A model generated the notes under the pieces. That model was not told the origin of the DNA and searched no databases. It saw nothing but the letters and a program-made list of their open reading frames with translations. The position numbers and the translations under genes are program-made. A stretch of 64,000 nt of DNA, taken from Ciceribacter sp. T2.26MG-112.2 (lineage in GTDB: Bacteria; Pseudomonadota; Alphaproteobacteria; Rhizobiales; Rhizobiaceae). The stretch is taken from positions 309,705 through 373,704 of the forward strand of contig NZ_UEYQ01000004.1 in the NCBI RefSeq assembly GCF_900492205.1, in the 5' to 3' direction. Positions 61,282-64,000 of the stretch are shown here, piece by piece. Position 1 is the first letter of the stretch. The number at the start of each line of letters is the position of its first letter.

Positions 61282-62163
61282 TCAGCGCGTCGGGACCGGC
61301 ACTTCACCGCGATAGTCGTAGAAGCCGCGCCCGGCCTTGCGGCCGAGCCAGCCGGCCTCGACATATTTCACCAGCAGCGGGCAGGGGCGGTACTTGCTGT
61401 CGGCCAGGCCGTCATGCAGGACCTGCATGATCGACAGGCAGGTGTCCAGGCCGATGAAGTCGGCGAGCTGCAGCGGGCCCATGGGATGGTTCGCCCCGAG
61501 CCGCATGGCGGTGTCGATCGCCTCGACCGAACCCACGCCCTCGTAAAGCGTATAGATCGCCTCGTTGATCATCGGCAACAGGATGCGGTTGACGATGAAG
61601 GCGGGAAAATCCTCGGCGACCGTGATCGTCTTGTCGAGCGAGCGGACGAAGGTCTTGGCCGTTTCGAAGGTCGTCTCCTCGGTGGCGATGCCGCGCACCA
61701 GCTCGACCAGCTTCATCACCGGCACCGGGTTCATGAAGTGGATGCCCATGAAGCGTTCCGGCCGGTCCGTGGCGGAGGCGAGCCGGGTGATGGAAAGCGA
61801 AGACGTGTTGGTTGCCAGCAGCGCTTCGGGTTTCAGCACCGGGCAGAGCTGGGCGAAGATCTTGCGCTTGACGGTCTCGTCCTCGGTCGCCGCCTCGACC
61901 ACCAGGTCCATCGGTGCCATGTCATTGATGTCGGCCGTGCCGCTGATGCGCGAAAGTGCGGCCTTGCGGTCCTCGTCGGTGAGCTTGCCGTTGGTCACCT
62001 GCCGGGCGAGATTGCCGTTGATGGTGGCGAGACCCGCCTCGATGCGGTCCTTCGACAGGTCGTAGATCGTCACCTTGTAGCCGGCGAGCGCCGAGACATG
62101 GGCAATGCCGCAGCCCATCTGGCCTGCGCCCACGATCCCCACATTGCTGATAACCGTCACCAT
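61282..62163 (-). CDS. 3-hydroxybutyryl-CoA dehydrogenase
   Basis: A 293-residue NAD-dependent dehydrogenase of 3-hydroxyacyl-CoA (HBD/FadB2 type). Rossmann motif [16 protein letters not shown] (about 8-23), [23 protein letters not shown], catalytic His in [16 protein letters not shown] and the dimer domain ([21 protein letters not shown]). It lies just downstream of etfA and shares the strand, which fits fatty-acid or butyrate metabolism; a terminator sits between. The start is ATG 62163. Confidence 0.94.
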   Translation of the reverse strand: MVTVISNVGIVGAGQMGCGIAHVSALAGYKVTIYDLSKDRIEAGLATINGNLARQVTNGKLTDEDRKAALSRISGTADINDMAPMDLVVEAATEDETVKRKIFAQLCPVLKPEALLATNTSSLSITRLASATDRPERFMGIHFMNPVPVMKLVELVRGIATEETTFETAKTFVRSLDKTITVAEDFPAFIVNRILLPMINEAIYTLYEGVGSVEAIDTAMRLGANHPMGPLQLADFIGLDTCLSIMQVLHDGLADSKYRPCPLLVKYVEAGWLGRKAGRGFYDYRGEVPVPTR

Positions 62164-62195
62164 CGCGCTCTCCTCGCCACTCCGCAGGCGTAGTT

Positions 62196-62230
62196 TACAA
62201 AAATGCCGGGCCAACGGAAGCCGGCCCGGC
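62196..62230 (-). terminator. Terminator between etfA and the 3-hydroxybutyryl-CoA dehydrogenase
   Basis: On the minus strand GCCGGGCC and GGCCCGGC form a perfect 8-bp stem (arms at 62223-62230 and 62205-62212), followed by ATTTTTG. It ends the etfBA transcript; read-through into the dehydrogenase gene is possible. Confidence 0.75.
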
Positions 62231-62293
62231 AAATTGATAGACCCGCGCGGGGCGTTTTTCCAGTCCCTTTCGCAGTTGCGAAAGGCGCGCGCC

Positions 62294-63223
62294 TTACAGC
62301 GCCTTTTCGAGCTCCGGCAGGGCTTCGAACAGGTCGGCGACCAGGCCGTAATCGGCGACCTGGAAGATCGGCGCCTCTTCGTCCTTGTTGATCGCGACGA
62401 TGACCTTGCTGTCCTTCATGCCGGCGAGATGCTGGATGGCGCCCGAGATGCCGGCCGCGATGTAGAGCTGCGGGGCGACCACCTTGCCGGTCTGGCCGAC
62501 CTGCCAGTCGTTCGGGGCATAGCCCGCGTCGACTGCGGCGCGGCTTGCGCCGACGGCGGCACCGAGCTTGTCTGCCACCGGCAGGATGACTTCCTTGAAC
62601 TTGTCCGCCGAGCCGAGGGCACGACCGCCGGAGATGATGATCTTGGCCGAGGTCAGTTCCGGACGGTCGGAGGTCGAGAGCGCATCGTTGACGAAGGTCG
62701 AGACGCCCGGATTGGCGGCAGCGCCCACCGTTTCGACGGCGGCCGCACCTCCTTCTGCCGCGGCGGCAAAGGCCGTCGTGCGCACAGTGATCACCTTCTT
62801 GGCGTCGGTGGACTGAACCGTCTGGATGGCGTTGCCGGCATAGATCGGGCGCCGATAAGTGTCGGCCGAGACGACCTCGGTAATCTCCGAGACCTGCATC
62901 ACGTCGAGCAGGGCAGCGACGCGCGGCATGACGTTCTTGGCCGAGGAGGTCGCGGGCGCGATGATCGTGTCATAGCCGTCGGCGAGGCCGATGATCAGGG
63001 CGGCGAGCGGTTCGGCGAGGTTGTTGGCAAGGCTCGCATCGTCGGCGAGCAGAACCTTGGAAACGCCCGAAAGCTTGGCGGCGGCGTCGGCGGCCGCCTT
63101 GGCACCGGAGCCGGCAACCAGCACGTGAATGTCGCCGCCGATCTTGGTGGCGGCCGTCAGCGCCTTGGCGGTCTGGTCGGACAGGGTTGCGTTGTCGTGT
63201 TCTGCCAGAAGAAGAATGGCCAT
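62294..63223 (-). CDS. etfA: Electron transfer flavoprotein alpha subunit
   Basis: A 309-residue FAD-binding subunit. N-terminal domain with [16 protein letters not shown] and [17 protein letters not shown]-terminal FAD domain with [52 protein letters not shown] and [21 protein letters not shown], which matches the EtfA signature. It forms a heterodimer with EtfB, carrying electrons from acyl-CoA dehydrogenases to ETF:quinone oxidoreductase. It is 26 bp after etfB. Confidence 0.96.
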   Translation of the reverse strand: MAILLLAEHDNATLSDQTAKALTAATKIGGDIHVLVAGSGAKAAADAAAKLSGVSKVLLADDASLANNLAEPLAALIIGLADGYDTIIAPATSSAKNVMPRVAALLDVMQVSEITEVVSADTYRRPIYAGNAIQTVQSTDAKKVITVRTTAFAAAAEGGAAAVETVGAAANPGVSTFVNDALSTSDRPELTSAKIIISGGRALGSADKFKEVILPVADKLGAAVGASRAAVDAGYAPNDWQVGQTGKVVAPQLYIAAGISGAIQHLAGMKDSKVIVAINKDEEAPIFQVADYGLVADLFEALPELEKAL

Positions 63224-63249
63224 ATCTCTAGTCTCCTATCCCGGTCCGA

Positions 63250-63999
63250 TTACAGCACGCCGGCTTCGTTCTTCAGCTTGTCGACCAGTTCGGCGACAGA
63301 CTTGACCTTGACGCCCGCCTTGCGGCCGCCGGGTTCCTCGGTCTTCAGCACCTTGAGGCGCGCCGTCGTGTCGACGCCGAAGTCGGCCGGCGTCTTCTTG
63401 TCGAGCGGCTTCTTCTTCGCCTTCATGATGTTCGGCAGTGAGGCGTAGCGCGGCTCGTTCAGGCGAAGGTCGGTGGTGACGACGGCCGGAAGCTTGACGT
63501 CGATGGTCTGCAGGCCACCATCGACTTCGCGGGTGACGGTCGCCTTGTCGGCGCCAAGTTCCACCTTGGAGGCGAACGTCGCCTGGCCCCAGCCGAGCAG
63601 GGCAGCGAGCATCTGGCCGGTCTGGTTCGAATCGTCGTCGATCGCCTGCTTGCCGGTGATGACGAGGCCCGGCTGTTCGGCGTCGATGACACCCTTCAGC
63701 AGCTTGGCGACGGCGAGCGGCTCGACGGCATCGTCGGTCTCGACCAGAACGGCGCGGTCGGCGCCCATGGCGAGCGCGGTGCGCAGCGTTTCCTCGGCCT
63801 TGGCCGGTCCGATCGAGACGACGACCACTTCCTCGGCCTTGCCGGCTTCCTTGAGGCGCAGGGCCTCTTCGACGGCGATTTCATCGAACGGGTTCATCGA
63901 CATCTTGACGTTGGCCAGCTCCACGCCGGTCCCGTCCGTCTTGACGCGGATCTTGACGTTGTAGTCCACAACCCGCTTAACGGTCACGAGTATCTTCAT
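63250..63999 (-). CDS. etfB: Electron transfer flavoprotein beta subunit
   Basis: A 249-residue AMP-binding subunit, complete, its start codon lying one base from the window edge. Marks: [51 protein letters not shown], the [19 protein letters not shown] signature and the C-terminal [13 protein letters not shown]. It works with EtfA encoded next to it. Its upstream control region is outside the window. Confidence 0.96.
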   Translation of the reverse strand: MKILVTVKRVVDYNVKIRVKTDGTGVELANVKMSMNPFDEIAVEEALRLKEAGKAEEVVVVSIGPAKAEETLRTALAMGADRAVLVETDDAVEPLAVAKLLKGVIDAEQPGLVITGKQAIDDDSNQTGQMLAALLGWGQATFASKVELGADKATVTREVDGGLQTIDVKLPAVVTTDLRLNEPRYASLPNIMKAKKKPLDKKTPADFGVDTTARLKVLKTEEPGGRKAGVKVKSVAELVDKLKNEAGVL

Positions 64000-64000
64000 G

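Overview
The window is a high-GC alphaproteobacterial chromosome segment, most likely from the Rhizobiaceae (Rhizobium/Agrobacterium type). The reasons are family content and order: C4-pathway 5-aminolevulinate synthase, the accA / xerD / aroK-aroB / CNNM-CorC / bolA / J-protein / cobS-cobT run, hisC-tyrC, ftsEX, CpdR, a DUF2125 protein, a TIGR02302-type envelope protein, and argH-lptM-lysA. The species cannot be named from the sequence alone.

Layout. 1-6.5 kb: hemA, dxr, a heavy-metal P-type ATPase, a DUF892 ferritin-like protein, a small HD hydrolase and two small proteins. 6.6-7.7 kb: a lone PhyH-type dioxygenase with composition unlike its neighbours. 7.81-20.10 kb: an integrated element of about 12.3 kb between two 48-bp copies of a tRNA-Arg(CCU) 3' end; the functional tRNA is at 20052-20128. 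20.3-64 kb: ordinary chromosome. It includes an M20 amidohydrolase, a D-Ala-D-Ala carboxypeptidase with a CobW-type metallochaperone, TusA with an L,D-transpeptidase, accA, a 58-residue membrane protein coupled to xerD, aroKB-corC, bolA, cobST, a queuosine-precursor transporter, rpmB, gloB, hisC-tyrC, plsC, ftsXE, hpt, cpdR, a tetR/SDR pair, the TIGR02302 protein, lysA-lptM-argH, tlpA, sulP, a 3-hydroxyacyl-CoA dehydrogenase and etfBA.

The integrated element is the most interesting part. It has a left block (tyrosine integrase, ribbon-helix-helix regulator, AlpA-like activator/excisionase, a winged-helix-like replication candidate carrying two iteron-like repeats inside its gene, a zinc-finger protein). 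Next comes a 558-bp non-coding stretch rich in repeats, a candidate origin or control region. The third block is a set of virion-type genes on the same strand: a coiled-coil protein, two unknowns, an 833-residue tailspike, and two small LexA/S24-like proteins that have Cys where the family has Ser. Each of these small proteins is followed by a C-terminal piece of a large phage internal-virion (ejection) protein. The right edge holds a lipoprotein, a second ribbon-helix-helix regulator with a perfect 11-bp inverted repeat around its start, and a Tat-signal protein. No terminase, portal, capsid, tail tube or lysis gene is visible. It therefore looks like a satellite, or a reduced podovirus-like prophage, that kept the adsorption and ejection parts.

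In the host part, several leaders look regulatory: a hairpin over the ribosome-binding site of the queuosine-precursor transporter gene, and stacked hairpins before the SulP transporter gene. Assignments rest on reading protein motifs and family resemblance; no database search was run.
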